Position numbers and translations under genes: made by a program. A DNA stretch of 6,671 nucleotides from Paracoccaceae bacterium (GTDB lineage Bacteria > Pseudomonadota > Alphaproteobacteria > Rhodobacterales > Rhodobacteraceae): assembly GCA_007123625.1 (NCBI GenBank), contig SKKS01000423.1, positions 1 through 6,671 on the forward strand, given 5' to 3'. Position 1 is the first letter of the stretch. Every line of letters begins with the position of its first letter. This document shows positions 1 through 5,474 of this stretch, one piece after another. The notes under the pieces were generated by a model, which saw nothing but the letters and a program-made list of their open reading frames with translations, ran no database searches and was not told the DNA's origin.

Positions 1-4
1 CCCA

Positions 5-20
5 CCCCGACGCGCCGGGG
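5..20. other. GC-rich inverted repeat upstream of pmtA
   Basis: CCCCG at 5-9 pairs with CGGGG at 16-20 around a 6-nt loop, and an alternative pairing, CGCGCC with GGCGCG, is possible at 11-24. There is no T-tract. It could be the end of an upstream terminator or simply GC-rich spacer. The window edge prevents a decision. Confidence 0.2.
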
Positions 21-49
21 CGCGCCTGACCCGATTTCGAGGAGCCTTC

Positions 50-658
50 ATGGACCTGAACGCCATCACATCAAGCTACCGCCGCTGGGCGCCGGTCTAT
101 GACGACACGTTCGGGCGGATCACCCGCAAGGGTAGGCGACAGGCGACCGCAGCCGTGAATGCAACCAAGGGGCGGGTGCTGGAAGTCGGCGTGGGCACCG
201 GCCTGTCGCTGGGTGATTACGCACCGCATCTGGAAGTGACCGGCATAGATTTCTCTGACGAGATGCTGGCCCGTGCGCGGCGCAAAGTAGCCGAGGACGG
301 CTTGGCCCAGGTCCGCGAACTGCGCCAGATGGATGCGCGGTCGCTTGATTTTCCCGACGGGCATTTCGACACGGTGGTGGCCATGTATCTGGTTTCGGTC
401 GTGCCCGAACCCGAGCGGGTGATGGCCGAGATCGCGCGCGTGTGCAAACCCGGCGGGCAGGTGATCATCGTGAACCATTTCGCCCGCGAGCGCGGCGCGC
501 TGGCTATGGTCGAGCGCGCGTTTGCGCCGATGGCGGGCTGGCTGGGCTGGCATCCGGACTTCCCCAAGGCGCGCATTCTGGGCGAACGCGCGCTGGAAGT
601 CACCGAAGAGCGGTCGCTGGGTCTGTTCACCTTCATTCGCATGGAAAAGGCTGCTTGA
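50..658 (+). CDS. pmtA: Class I SAM-dependent methyltransferase, PmtA-type phosphatidylethanolamine N-methyltransferase
   Basis: Predicted to transfer methyl groups from S-adenosylmethionine to phosphatidylethanolamine, giving mono-, di- and finally trimethylated lipid (phosphatidylcholine) at the inner face of the cytoplasmic membrane. The 202-residue protein has the Rossmann methyltransferase order: an N-terminal YRRWAPVYD segment (residues 10-18), glycine-rich motif I VLEVGVGTG (43-51), an acidic ribose-binding position in TGIDFS (64-69), QMDA (93-96), the FDTVVAMY strand (106-113) and CKPGGQVIIVNHF (132-144). Length and these motifs match the soluble Rhodobacter-type PmtA rather than the Sinorhizobium type or a UbiE/COQ5 methyltransferase. 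The ATG at 50 follows a GAGGAG ribosome binding site (39-44) by 5 nt. The stop lies beside the start of the next gene, suggesting cotranscription. There are no membrane segments, as expected for a peripheral enzyme. The lipid substrate is inferred from family resemblance; a related small-molecule methyltransferase is the main alternative. Confidence 0.85.
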   Translation: MDLNAITSSYRRWAPVYDDTFGRITRKGRRQATAAVNATKGRVLEVGVGTGLSLGDYAPHLEVTGIDFSDEMLARARRKVAEDGLAQVRELRQMDARSLDFPDGHFDTVVAMYLVSVVPEPERVMAEIARVCKPGGQVIIVNHFARERGALAMVERAFAPMAGWLGWHPDFPKARILGERALEVTEERSLGLFTFIRMEKAA

Positions 659-666
659 GCGTGTCC

Positions 667-1662
667 ATGCGCGCCGTCGCCTACACACGCACCGGCCCCG
701 CGTCCGAGGTTCTGGACCTGCGCGACCTGCCCCGCCCGGATCCCGCACCGGGCGAGGTGCGGGTGCGCGTGGCGTTTTCCGGCGTGAACCCGTCGGATGC
801 AAAGTCCCGCGCCGGGGCGCGCGGCCCGATTGCGCATCCGCTGGTCATTCCCCACAGCGACGGATCGGGTGTGATCGACGCTGTGGGCGCGGGTGTGGAC
901 TCCGACCGCGTGGGCCAGCGCGTCTGGTTGTGGAATGCGGCCTGGGACCGGGCACACGGGAGCTGCGCGGAGTTCGTGACACTGCCTGCGGCACAGGCGG
1001 TGGCCTTGCCGGATGCGGCCAGCCTGGCGGACGGCGCCTGTCTGGGCATTCCGGCGCAGACCGCGCATCGCTGCGTCTTTGCGGACGGGCAGGTAACCGG
1101 ACAGGTGGTGCTGGTCACCGGCGGCGCCGGCGCGGTCGGCGCCTATGCGGTGCAAATGGCAAAACTGGGCGGCGCGGCGCAGGTGATCGCGACGGTCAGC
1201 GGGCCGCAAAAGGCCGCGCACGCACATGCCATGGGCGCCGATGCAGTGGTGAACTACCGCAAGGGGGGCGCGGCCGACGCGATCCTTGCCGCCACCGGCG
1301 GGCGCAAGGTCGACCGGATCGTCGAAGTGGAATTCGGCGGCAATCTGGACATCACGCGGCAGGTACTGGCAGAAAACGGGGTGATCGCGGCCTATGGCTC
1401 GATGGCCGTGCCCGAACCTGTGCTGCCGTTCTATCCGATGATGTTCGAAGCCCAGACCCTGCGCATGGTTCTGGTCTACAAACTGCGGCAGGCTGCGCGA
1501 CAGGCGGCGATTGCCGATCTGACGCGCTGGCTGGCGGCGGGGCAGTTGCAGCACCCGATTGCCGGGGTGCATCCGATGCACGCGACTGCCGCAGCGCATG
1601 ACGACGTGCTGGCGCCGGGCCGGATCGGGGCAATGCTGGTGCAGGTGTCGGACGCGGACTGA
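667..1662 (+). CDS. Zinc-independent NADPH:quinone oxidoreductase, zeta-crystallin-like (MDR superfamily)
   Basis: A medium-chain dehydrogenase/reductase of 331 residues. Family members use NADPH to reduce quinones or reactive carbonyls in the cytoplasm. The N-terminal GroES-like domain runs to about residue 115, with GEVRVRVAFSGVNPSD at 29-44 and HSDGSGVIDAVGAGVD at 63-78. The Rossmann domain follows, with VLVTGGAGAVGAYAVQMAK at 148-166. The cysteine/histidine ligands of zinc alcohol dehydrogenases are absent, which places it with quinone oxidoreductases. The short GIPAQTAHR segment (128-135) matches the GIPALTAYR type of zeta-crystallin relatives. The ATG at 667 gives the usual MRAVAY start, but its ribosome binding site is weak. 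A GTG at 661 lies 10 nt after AAAAGG (645-650) and could be the true start, adding two residues. It begins 2-8 nt after the pmtA stop (656-658), so translational coupling is likely. The substrate cannot be told from sequence. Confidence 0.85.
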   Translation: MRAVAYTRTGPASEVLDLRDLPRPDPAPGEVRVRVAFSGVNPSDAKSRAGARGPIAHPLVIPHSDGSGVIDAVGAGVDSDRVGQRVWLWNAAWDRAHGSCAEFVTLPAAQAVALPDAASLADGACLGIPAQTAHRCVFADGQVTGQVVLVTGGAGAVGAYAVQMAKLGGAAQVIATVSGPQKAAHAHAMGADAVVNYRKGGAADAILAATGGRKVDRIVEVEFGGNLDITRQVLAENGVIAAYGSMAVPEPVLPFYPMMFEAQTLRMVLVYKLRQAARQAAIADLTRWLAAGQLQHPIAGVHPMHATAAAHDDVLAPGRIGAMLVQVSDAD

Positions 1663-1674
1663 GACCCCCTGCGG

Positions 1675-2667
1675 TCAGCGAGCGATATCGAGGACGATCT
1701 TGCCGATATGGGCGCCGCTTTCCATGCGGGCATGGGCGCGCGCAGCATCCTCGAGCGCGAACGCCTTATCCATCACAGGCGCAATCCGCCCTGACGCCAG
1801 ATGCGGCCAGACCTGGTGCTCAAGCTCGCGGGCGATGGCGGCCTTGGCGCTCAGCGATTGCGGGCGCAGGGTGGATCCGGTCACGGTCAGCCGCCGGACC
1901 ATCGTTTGGGCGAAATTCAGCGTCACCTCGGCCCCTTGCAGGAACGCGATCTGCACCAGCCGCCCGTCATCGGCCAGCGCATCTATGTTGCGCGGCAGAT
2001 AGTCGCCACCCACCATGTCGAGGATCAGGTCCGCGCCACCTTCGGCCTGCATCACGGCGACAAAGTCATGGCTGCGGTAATTGATGGCACGCTCGGCGCC
2101 CAGCGCGACACAAGCGGCACATTTCGCATCCGAGCCCGCAGTGGCAAAAACCCGCGCGCCCCGCAACCGCGCAAGCTGGATCGCGGTGGTGCCGATGCCC
2201 GATGATCCGCCGTGCACCAGAAACCGCTCACCCGCGCGCAGGGCGCCACGCCGGACGACGTTGGTCCAGACGGTGAAGAAGGTTTCAGGCAAGCACGCCG
2301 CCTGTGCCAGCGACAGCCCGGCAGGAACGGGCAAAGCATGGTCTGCGGCGGTCAGGGCATATTCGGCATAGCCGCCACCGGGCAGTAGCGCGCAGACCGG
2401 ATCGCCCACCCGCCAGCGGGTCACACCGGCCCCCACGGCGGCGACATGGCCCGCCCCTTCAAGCCCCGGCAGGTCCGACGCGCCGGGGGGTGGCGCATAG
2501 CTGCCCGCGCGCTGCAGCACATCGGGGCGATTGACCCCGGCATGGGCAAGCCGGATGACGATCTGCCCCGCGCCGGGCACCGGCACCGGCCGGGTCACAG
2601 GGCGCAGCACATCGGGCCCGCCGGGGCCGGAAACCTCGATGGCGCGCATGGTCTGGGGCAAGGTCAT
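1675..2667 (-). CDS. NAD(P)H quinone oxidoreductase, PIG3 family (MDR superfamily)
   Basis: A 330-residue zinc-free MDR enzyme resembling the bacterial counterparts of human PIG3 (TP53I3). It is expected to reduce quinones with NADPH in the cytoplasm. Characteristic stretches are MRAIEVSGPGGPDVL (7-21), HAGVNRPDVLQRAG (42-55), PGLEGAGHVAAVGAGV (67-82), GGGYAEYA (97-104), ACLPETFFTVWTNV (124-137), the cofactor motif VHGGSSGIGTTAIQLA (151-166), INYR (195-198) and HIGKIVLD (320-327). The PETFFTVWTN block is typical of the PIG3 group and separates it from the neighbouring quinone reductase at 667-1662. The ATG at 2667 is preceded by GAAGG (2676-2680 on the plus strand) with 8 nt spacing. Upstream in-frame codons would only add an Arg/Pro-rich run translated from intergenic DNA. 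It is the third gene of a minus-strand group after COQ9 and the aminotransferase, but 89 nt with a possible terminator separate it from the latter. The physiological substrate is unknown. Confidence 0.88.
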   Translation of the reverse strand: MTLPQTMRAIEVSGPGGPDVLRPVTRPVPVPGAGQIVIRLAHAGVNRPDVLQRAGSYAPPPGASDLPGLEGAGHVAAVGAGVTRWRVGDPVCALLPGGGYAEYALTAADHALPVPAGLSLAQAACLPETFFTVWTNVVRRGALRAGERFLVHGGSSGIGTTAIQLARLRGARVFATAGSDAKCAACVALGAERAINYRSHDFVAVMQAEGGADLILDMVGGDYLPRNIDALADDGRLVQIAFLQGAEVTLNFAQTMVRRLTVTGSTLRPQSLSAKAAIARELEHQVWPHLASGRIAPVMDKAFALEDAARAHARMESGAHIGKIVLDIAR

Positions 2668-2690
2668 GGCCGGTACCTTCGGGCTGTGAC

Positions 2691-2734
2691 GCGGAGGAGG
2701 GTGCCTCCGGCGGGAGTATTTGGGCAAGATGAAG
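2691..2734 (-). repeat. 3'-end element, copy A: CTTCATCTTGCC-CAAATACTCC plus small hairpin
   Basis: Read on the minus strand, CTTCATCTTGCCCAAATACTCC-like sequence begins 22 nt after the aminotransferase stop. It is followed by a GGAGG/CCTCC inverted repeat (plus strand CGGAGG 2692-2697 and CCTCCG 2704-2709). A near-identical core appears after ald near 6609, in the same orientation relative to the upstream gene. I recall such sequences recurring between genes in Rhodobacteraceae genomes, but I could not search for them here. Possible roles are transcript termination or 3'-end protection. There is no T-tract, so it is not a textbook intrinsic terminator. Confidence 0.5.
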
Positions 2735-2756
2735 CCGCAAGGGGCGGTATACAGGG

Positions 2757-3629
2757 TCAGCTGTGCGCGGGCTGCCGTGAATGGGCATAATCCCAGTAGA
2801 GTGCACGCGCACGACGCGCCACCGGCCCGGTGCCCAGGGCGCGGTCCTCATACCGTTCGACCGGCATGACCTTGGCGATGTTGCCGGTGACGAAGATTTC
2901 CTCGGCCCGCTCGAAATCGGCGAGGGTGAGCGCGGCCTCCTGAACCTCGACCCCGTCGGCGCGCAAGAGCGCGATGATCCGCTGGCGGGTGATGCCGTTG
3001 AGGAAGGTGCCATTGGGCACTGGCGTGAACACCACGCCATCGCGCACCATGAACACATTGGTCGAGGCGGTTTCGGCCACGTTCCCGTCCTGATCAAGCG
3101 ACAAGGCGTTGGAGAAGCCGCGCTTGCGGGCATCGGCCATGATCCGGGCGTTGTTGGCATAAAGCGCGCCGGCCTTGGCTTCAGTCGTGGCCATGTCGGG
3201 GCGGGGGCGGCAGAAGGGCGACACAGTGAGCGAAAACGCCCCCGGTTCGGGCATCGGCAGCGATTCGATGCAGATGGCGAAGCCGGTGCTTTCGGGCACC
3301 GCGTCGATGATCCCCGGTGTACTTTCGCGCGACCACATCATCGGGCGCAGGTAGAGCGCGGCGTCGGGCGCGAACATGCCGCACCCTTCGTCCAGCAGGC
3401 CCTGCACGATATCGGCATCCACGGGCGGGAACATGCCCATCACCGTGGCCGAGCGGATGATGCGCGCCGAATGCAGGTCCAGATCCGGGCGGGTGCCTTC
3501 GAACTGCCGTGCGCCATCGAACACGGTGCTGCCCAGCCATGCGGCGTGATCGGCGGCGTTCATGATCGGCGCATTGCCCCGGTGCCACTGCCCTTCGTAC
3601 CAGGTGACGATTTCGCTGCCGACCGCCAT
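2757..3629 (-). CDS. Class IV (fold type IV) PLP aminotransferase, branched-chain aminotransferase-like
   Basis: A 290-residue PLP enzyme predicted to exchange amino groups between branched-chain amino acids and 2-oxoglutarate in the cytoplasm, the last step of Val/Leu/Ile synthesis or the first of their breakdown. Visible residues are the substrate-domain segment STVFDGARQFEG (34-45), R59 at the position of the PLP-phosphate arginine of E. coli IlvE, Y93 and R95 in YLRPMMW (the BCAT-type Y-x-R), Schiff-base lysine K152 in TEAKAG, and E186 in AETAST, the glutamate that contacts the pyridine nitrogen. The loop written as SGTAAE in IlvE is FVTGNIAK here, so substrate choice may differ. Y-x-R favours BCAT over D-amino-acid transaminase or aminodeoxychorismate lyase. 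The ATG at 3629 sits 5-6 nt from an AAGGGGG ribosome binding site. An 84-codon upstream extension would run into the COQ9 gene and is rejected. It lies 61 nt downstream of that gene on the same strand, so cotranscription is plausible. Confidence 0.82.
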   Translation of the reverse strand: MAVGSEIVTWYEGQWHRGNAPIMNAADHAAWLGSTVFDGARQFEGTRPDLDLHSARIIRSATVMGMFPPVDADIVQGLLDEGCGMFAPDAALYLRPMMWSRESTPGIIDAVPESTGFAICIESLPMPEPGAFSLTVSPFCRPRPDMATTEAKAGALYANNARIMADARKRGFSNALSLDQDGNVAETASTNVFMVRDGVVFTPVPNGTFLNGITRQRIIALLRADGVEVQEAALTLADFERAEEIFVTGNIAKVMPVERYEDRALGTGPVARRARALYWDYAHSRQPAHS

Positions 3630-3690
3630 TGCTGCCCCCTTGAACCCTGCTGCGTGAACCGCCGCAAGGTGCGCGCTGGGCGCGGTGCGG

Positions 3691-4431
3691 TCAAGCCCCG
3701 GGTTCGGACGCCGGTCCCGTGGCGGGACCGGGCGCGCCAGATGCAGGTGGGGTCCAGCGGCCCGGCAAGGTATCGCGCGCCGCATCCGATGGCGCGCGCA
3801 CCTGACCGGCCAGCCACAGCGGCCCGGCAAAAAGCGTCTTGAACAGCGGGTTGCGGTTCGCAGCGGCCTTGATGCGTTCAAACTGCATCACGTCATCGAT
3901 ACGCCGGTCCAGAAACGCCCAGGTCGCTTCGTCTCCCGGGCTTTTGTCCCCGAGCCAGAACAGCACGGTCGAAGAATAGACCCCCGAGAGGATCACCCGC
4001 TTCGTGTACCAGTTGAGATCGTCCGAAGGATCGCCCAGCGCCGTCCAGATGGTATCGGCGGTGCTCCACGTCAGGCGCGCGCCCTCGGGGGCCAGGTGCG
4101 GCAGCGCAAACAGCGCGACGCCGCGGCGCACCACCTCGCGGTCGGCGGCGATCTCGATCCGGGTGCGCACGGCACGGGCGACCCGGTCACGGATGCGCAG
4201 CGCGCCCATATCGGCCTGGGCCAGCCTGCCCTGCAACGCCGCATCGCCCCGGCGGTGGTACAAGATCGCCGCATCCACCGCGCCGCGCGGGAACGCCGCC
4301 GCCAGGTCCGCAGCGCCCAGCCCGGTATCGGCCAGCCCCGCGCGCAGAGCGGCATCACTCCAGCCATCGAACGGAACATGCGTGACGATCGCATCCAGAA
4401 GGCGATCGGCGGTTTCGGATCCGGTCATCAT
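3691..4431 (-). CDS. coq9: COQ9 family protein (rpsU-divergently transcribed protein), ubiquinone biosynthesis
   Basis: Homologue of mitochondrial COQ9, a lipid-binding protein that helps the COQ7 hydroxylase in ubiquinone synthesis at the membrane. The N-terminal half (about residues 5-60, with VPFDGWSDAALR) matches the TetR-like helical part of the family. The signature follows: ADTIW (125-129), GDPSDDLNWYTKR (133-145), VYSST (151-155) and TWAFLDRRIDDVM (170-182). A hydrophobic/amphipathic segment near 194-210 (PLFKTLFAGPLWLAG) fits the membrane-binding helix. The C-terminus ends in an Ala/Pro/Gly-rich tail that is probably disordered. Three consecutive ATGs (4434, 4431, 4428) follow AGGGG. 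The middle one has the best spacing (6 nt) and is used here, giving 246 residues. The gene is divergent from rpsU, the arrangement after which family TIGR02396 was named. It appears to lead the minus-strand group COQ9, aminotransferase, quinone oxidoreductase. Whether it assists COQ7 or another hydroxylase in this organism is inference. Confidence 0.9.
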   Translation of the reverse strand: MMTGSETADRLLDAIVTHVPFDGWSDAALRAGLADTGLGAADLAAAFPRGAVDAAILYHRRGDAALQGRLAQADMGALRIRDRVARAVRTRIEIAADREVVRRGVALFALPHLAPEGARLTWSTADTIWTALGDPSDDLNWYTKRVILSGVYSSTVLFWLGDKSPGDEATWAFLDRRIDDVMQFERIKAAANRNPLFKTLFAGPLWLAGQVRAPSDAARDTLPGRWTPPASGAPGPATGPASEPGA

Positions 4432-4486
4432 CATCAGCCCCTGTCGTTTGCCCTGCTTTGGTCCAGAGATATGGCGGCACCGCCTG

Positions 4487-4515
4487 TGGACAACCCGCAC
4501 AGTAGTTGCTATAGC
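4487..4515 (+). promoter_or_regulatory. Predicted sigma-70-type promoter of rpsU
   Basis: TGGACA at 4487-4492 (5 of 6 to TTGACA) and TATAGC at 4510-4515 (4 of 6 to TATAAT) are separated by exactly 17 nt. This predicts a transcript start near 4522 and a leader of about 47 nt before the rpsU ATG. The match is by eye and has not been scored. The same 130 bp must also hold the oppositely directed COQ9 promoter. A weak minus-strand candidate (TTGTCC, 16 nt, TATCTC) overlaps this site. Confidence 0.6.
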
Positions 4516-4551
4516 GCGGTCTCCTGCACGATATGGAAACTCTAGCTTAGG

Positions 4552-4568
4552 AAGGTGGTGAAAACCAC
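4552..4568 (+). promoter_or_regulatory. rpsU ribosome binding site inside a GNRA-capped hairpin
   Basis: The Shine-Dalgarno AAGGTGGT (4552-4559) has one mismatch to AAGGAGGT and lies 9 nt before the ATG. Its 3' part lies in a perfect 5-bp hairpin: GTGGT (4555-4559), GAAA tetraloop (4560-4563), ACCAC (4564-4568), ending directly at the start codon. GAAA belongs to the stable GNRA class. The fold would partly hide the site and could tune or autoregulate bS21 synthesis. The pairing is seen directly; regulation is inference. Confidence 0.5.
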
Positions 4569-4775
4569 ATGCAGGTAAGTGTTCGTGACAACAATGTCGA
4601 TCAGGCATTGCGCGCGCTGAAGAAAAAGCTCCAGCGCGAAGGCGTGTTCCGTGAAATGAAGCTCAAGCAGCATTTCGAGAAACCGTCCGAGAAGAAAGCC
4701 CGTGAACGCGCCGAGGCGATTCGCCGGGCCCGCAAGCTGGCGCGCAAAAAGGCGCAGCGTGAAGGCATGCTCTGA
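4569..4775 (+). CDS. rpsU: 30S ribosomal protein S21 (bS21)
   Basis: A 68-residue basic protein of the small ribosomal subunit platform, near the 3' end of 16S rRNA, where it helps base pairing during translation initiation. The sequence has the family's N-terminal VRDNNVDQALRALKKKLQREG (from residue 5), followed by REMKLKQHFEKPSEKK and a Lys/Arg-rich helical C-terminus (RRARKLARKKAQREG). Length is normal for alphaproteobacterial bS21. The ATG at 4569 has a Shine-Dalgarno 9 nt upstream and is the only start that gives the conserved N-terminus. It has its own promoter and a strong intrinsic terminator downstream, so it looks monocistronic, divergent from coq9 and convergent with the Lrp/AsnC gene. 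Identification is essentially certain. Confidence 0.97.
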   Translation: MQVSVRDNNVDQALRALKKKLQREGVFREMKLKQHFEKPSEKKARERAEAIRRARKLARKKAQREGML

Positions 4776-4819
4776 GAGCACGCGGCATCGTGCGCGCCCC
4801 GGCACGCACGGACCCGATT

Positions 4820-4848
4820 AACCCCCGTGGCCTTGCCCGGGGGTTTTT
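4820..4848 (+). terminator. Intrinsic (rho-independent) terminator of rpsU
   Basis: AACCCCCG (4820-4827) pairs perfectly with CGGGGGTT (4838-4845) around a 10-nt loop. With the stem bases included, five T residues run from 4844 to 4848. A smaller inverted repeat, GCACG/CGTGC (4778-4782 and 4789-4793), lies just after the rpsU stop. In the other direction the stem is followed by only TTAATC, so it would terminate the convergent Lrp/AsnC transcript poorly, although that gene ends only about 30 nt away. Confidence 0.88.
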
Positions 4849-4878
4849 CATTTGCGTCACGCACACGCCGGGGGGCCT

Positions 4879-5337
4879 TCAGACGTCGATAGCCGTGGTC
4901 TGCACCACCGTGCGCAGCGCAAAGGACGAATGCATCTGCGCCACGCCGGGCAGACGCGACAGGTACCGGCGGTGAATGCGGGCGAAATCTTCGGTATCGG
5001 CGGCCACGATCTTGAGCAGGTAATCCGCGTTCCCCGCCATCAGGTGGCATTCCTGAACGTCAGGTACCCGCGCGACTTCGCGCTCGAACGCGTCAAGCAA
5101 TTCGTCGCTCTGGCCCTGCAAGGTGATTTCGACAAACACGGTCGTCGGCTTGCCCATGCGGCGACGGTCCAGAAGTGCCACATACTTCGCAATCAGCCCC
5201 GACGACTCCAGCCGCTGCACCCGCCTGTGACAGGCCGACGGCGACAGGTTCACGCGTTCGGACAGATCCGCATTCGAGATGCGTCCTTCGCGCTGAAGAA
5301 CGGCCAGAATCCGACGGTCGGTTGCGTCTAGCTGCAT
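4879..5337 (-). CDS. Lrp/AsnC family transcriptional regulator, probable regulator of ald
   Basis: A 152-residue DNA-binding regulator. The N-terminal winged helix-turn-helix covers roughly residues 1-60, with LDATDRRILAVLQREGRISNAD and then the recognition region LSPSACHRRVQRLESSGLI, a typical Lrp/AsnC sequence. The C-terminal RAM/AsnC ligand-binding domain follows, with VFVEITL near 67, PDVQECHLMAGNADYLLKI in the middle and the closing LPGVAQMHSSFALRTVV. Length is normal. The ATG at 5337 gives the usual short lead before LDATD, with AAGGA about 12 nt upstream. A longer reading to 5454 would add an atypical 39 residues from intergenic DNA. It is divergent from alanine dehydrogenase, like AldR regulators that respond to alanine and control ald, so that role is inferred from position. 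Amino acid-dependent oligomerisation is known for the family. Autoregulation through the shared 137-bp region is plausible. Confidence 0.9.
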   Translation of the reverse strand: MQLDATDRRILAVLQREGRISNADLSERVNLSPSACHRRVQRLESSGLIAKYVALLDRRRMGKPTTVFVEITLQGQSDELLDAFEREVARVPDVQECHLMAGNADYLLKIVAADTEDFARIHRRYLSRLPGVAQMHSSFALRTVVQTTAIDV

Positions 5338-5394
5338 TGCAGCGCAATTTCCTTCACCAATATACCGGGATTGCCGGAGAAACTGCGTTGCAAG

Positions 5395-5415
5395 ATCGCA
5401 GAAAAGCGGTGCGAT
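5395..5415. promoter_or_regulatory. 21-bp dyad between the Lrp/AsnC gene and ald, candidate operator
   Basis: ATCGCA (5395-5400) and TGCGAT (5410-5415) are perfect inverted arms around GAAAAGCGG. It lies in the 137-bp divergent region, 60 nt upstream of the ald ATG. Further related half-sites are CGCAATTTC (5343-5351), its near inverse GAAACTGCG (5379-5387) and CATTTCGC (5423-5430). Lrp/AsnC proteins often bind several spaced sites. No strong -35/-10 pair for ald was found. TTGCAA at 5388 with GATACA at 5413 is a weak one whose spacer would be covered by the dyad. Confidence 0.4.
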
Positions 5416-5474
5416 ACAAGCACATTTCGCCGTACTCGTGAGATACAGGGCCATGTGTCCCCTGGGAGGAAACC

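Noticed and set aside
442..666. Upstream extension of the plus-strand quinone reductase
   Set aside because: It would overlap most of the second half of pmtA. Homology begins at MRAVAY (667), and the extension resembles out-of-frame pmtA.
217..1599. 460-codon open frame on the minus strand across pmtA and the quinone reductase gene
   Set aside because: It is antisense to two well-recognised genes. The translation is rich in His/Arg/Gly with no recognisable domain, as expected from GC-rich coding DNA read in reverse.
2781..3842. 353-codon plus-strand frame opposite the aminotransferase gene
   Set aside because: It covers the reverse of a clear PLP enzyme with all its catalytic residues. The plus-strand translation shows no family motifs.
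3630..3881. 84-codon N-terminal extension of the aminotransferase
   Set aside because: It runs into the COQ9 coding sequence, and a strong AAGGGGG ribosome binding site lies just before the ATG at 3629.
5359..5364. TATATT on the minus strand as a -10 box for the Lrp/AsnC gene
   Set aside because: No matching -35 box at 16-18 nt, and the predicted transcript start would fall inside the ribosome binding site.
5338..5454. 39-codon N-terminal extension of the Lrp/AsnC regulator
   Set aside because: The family starts close to LDATD. The extension crosses the divergent control region, including the dyad.
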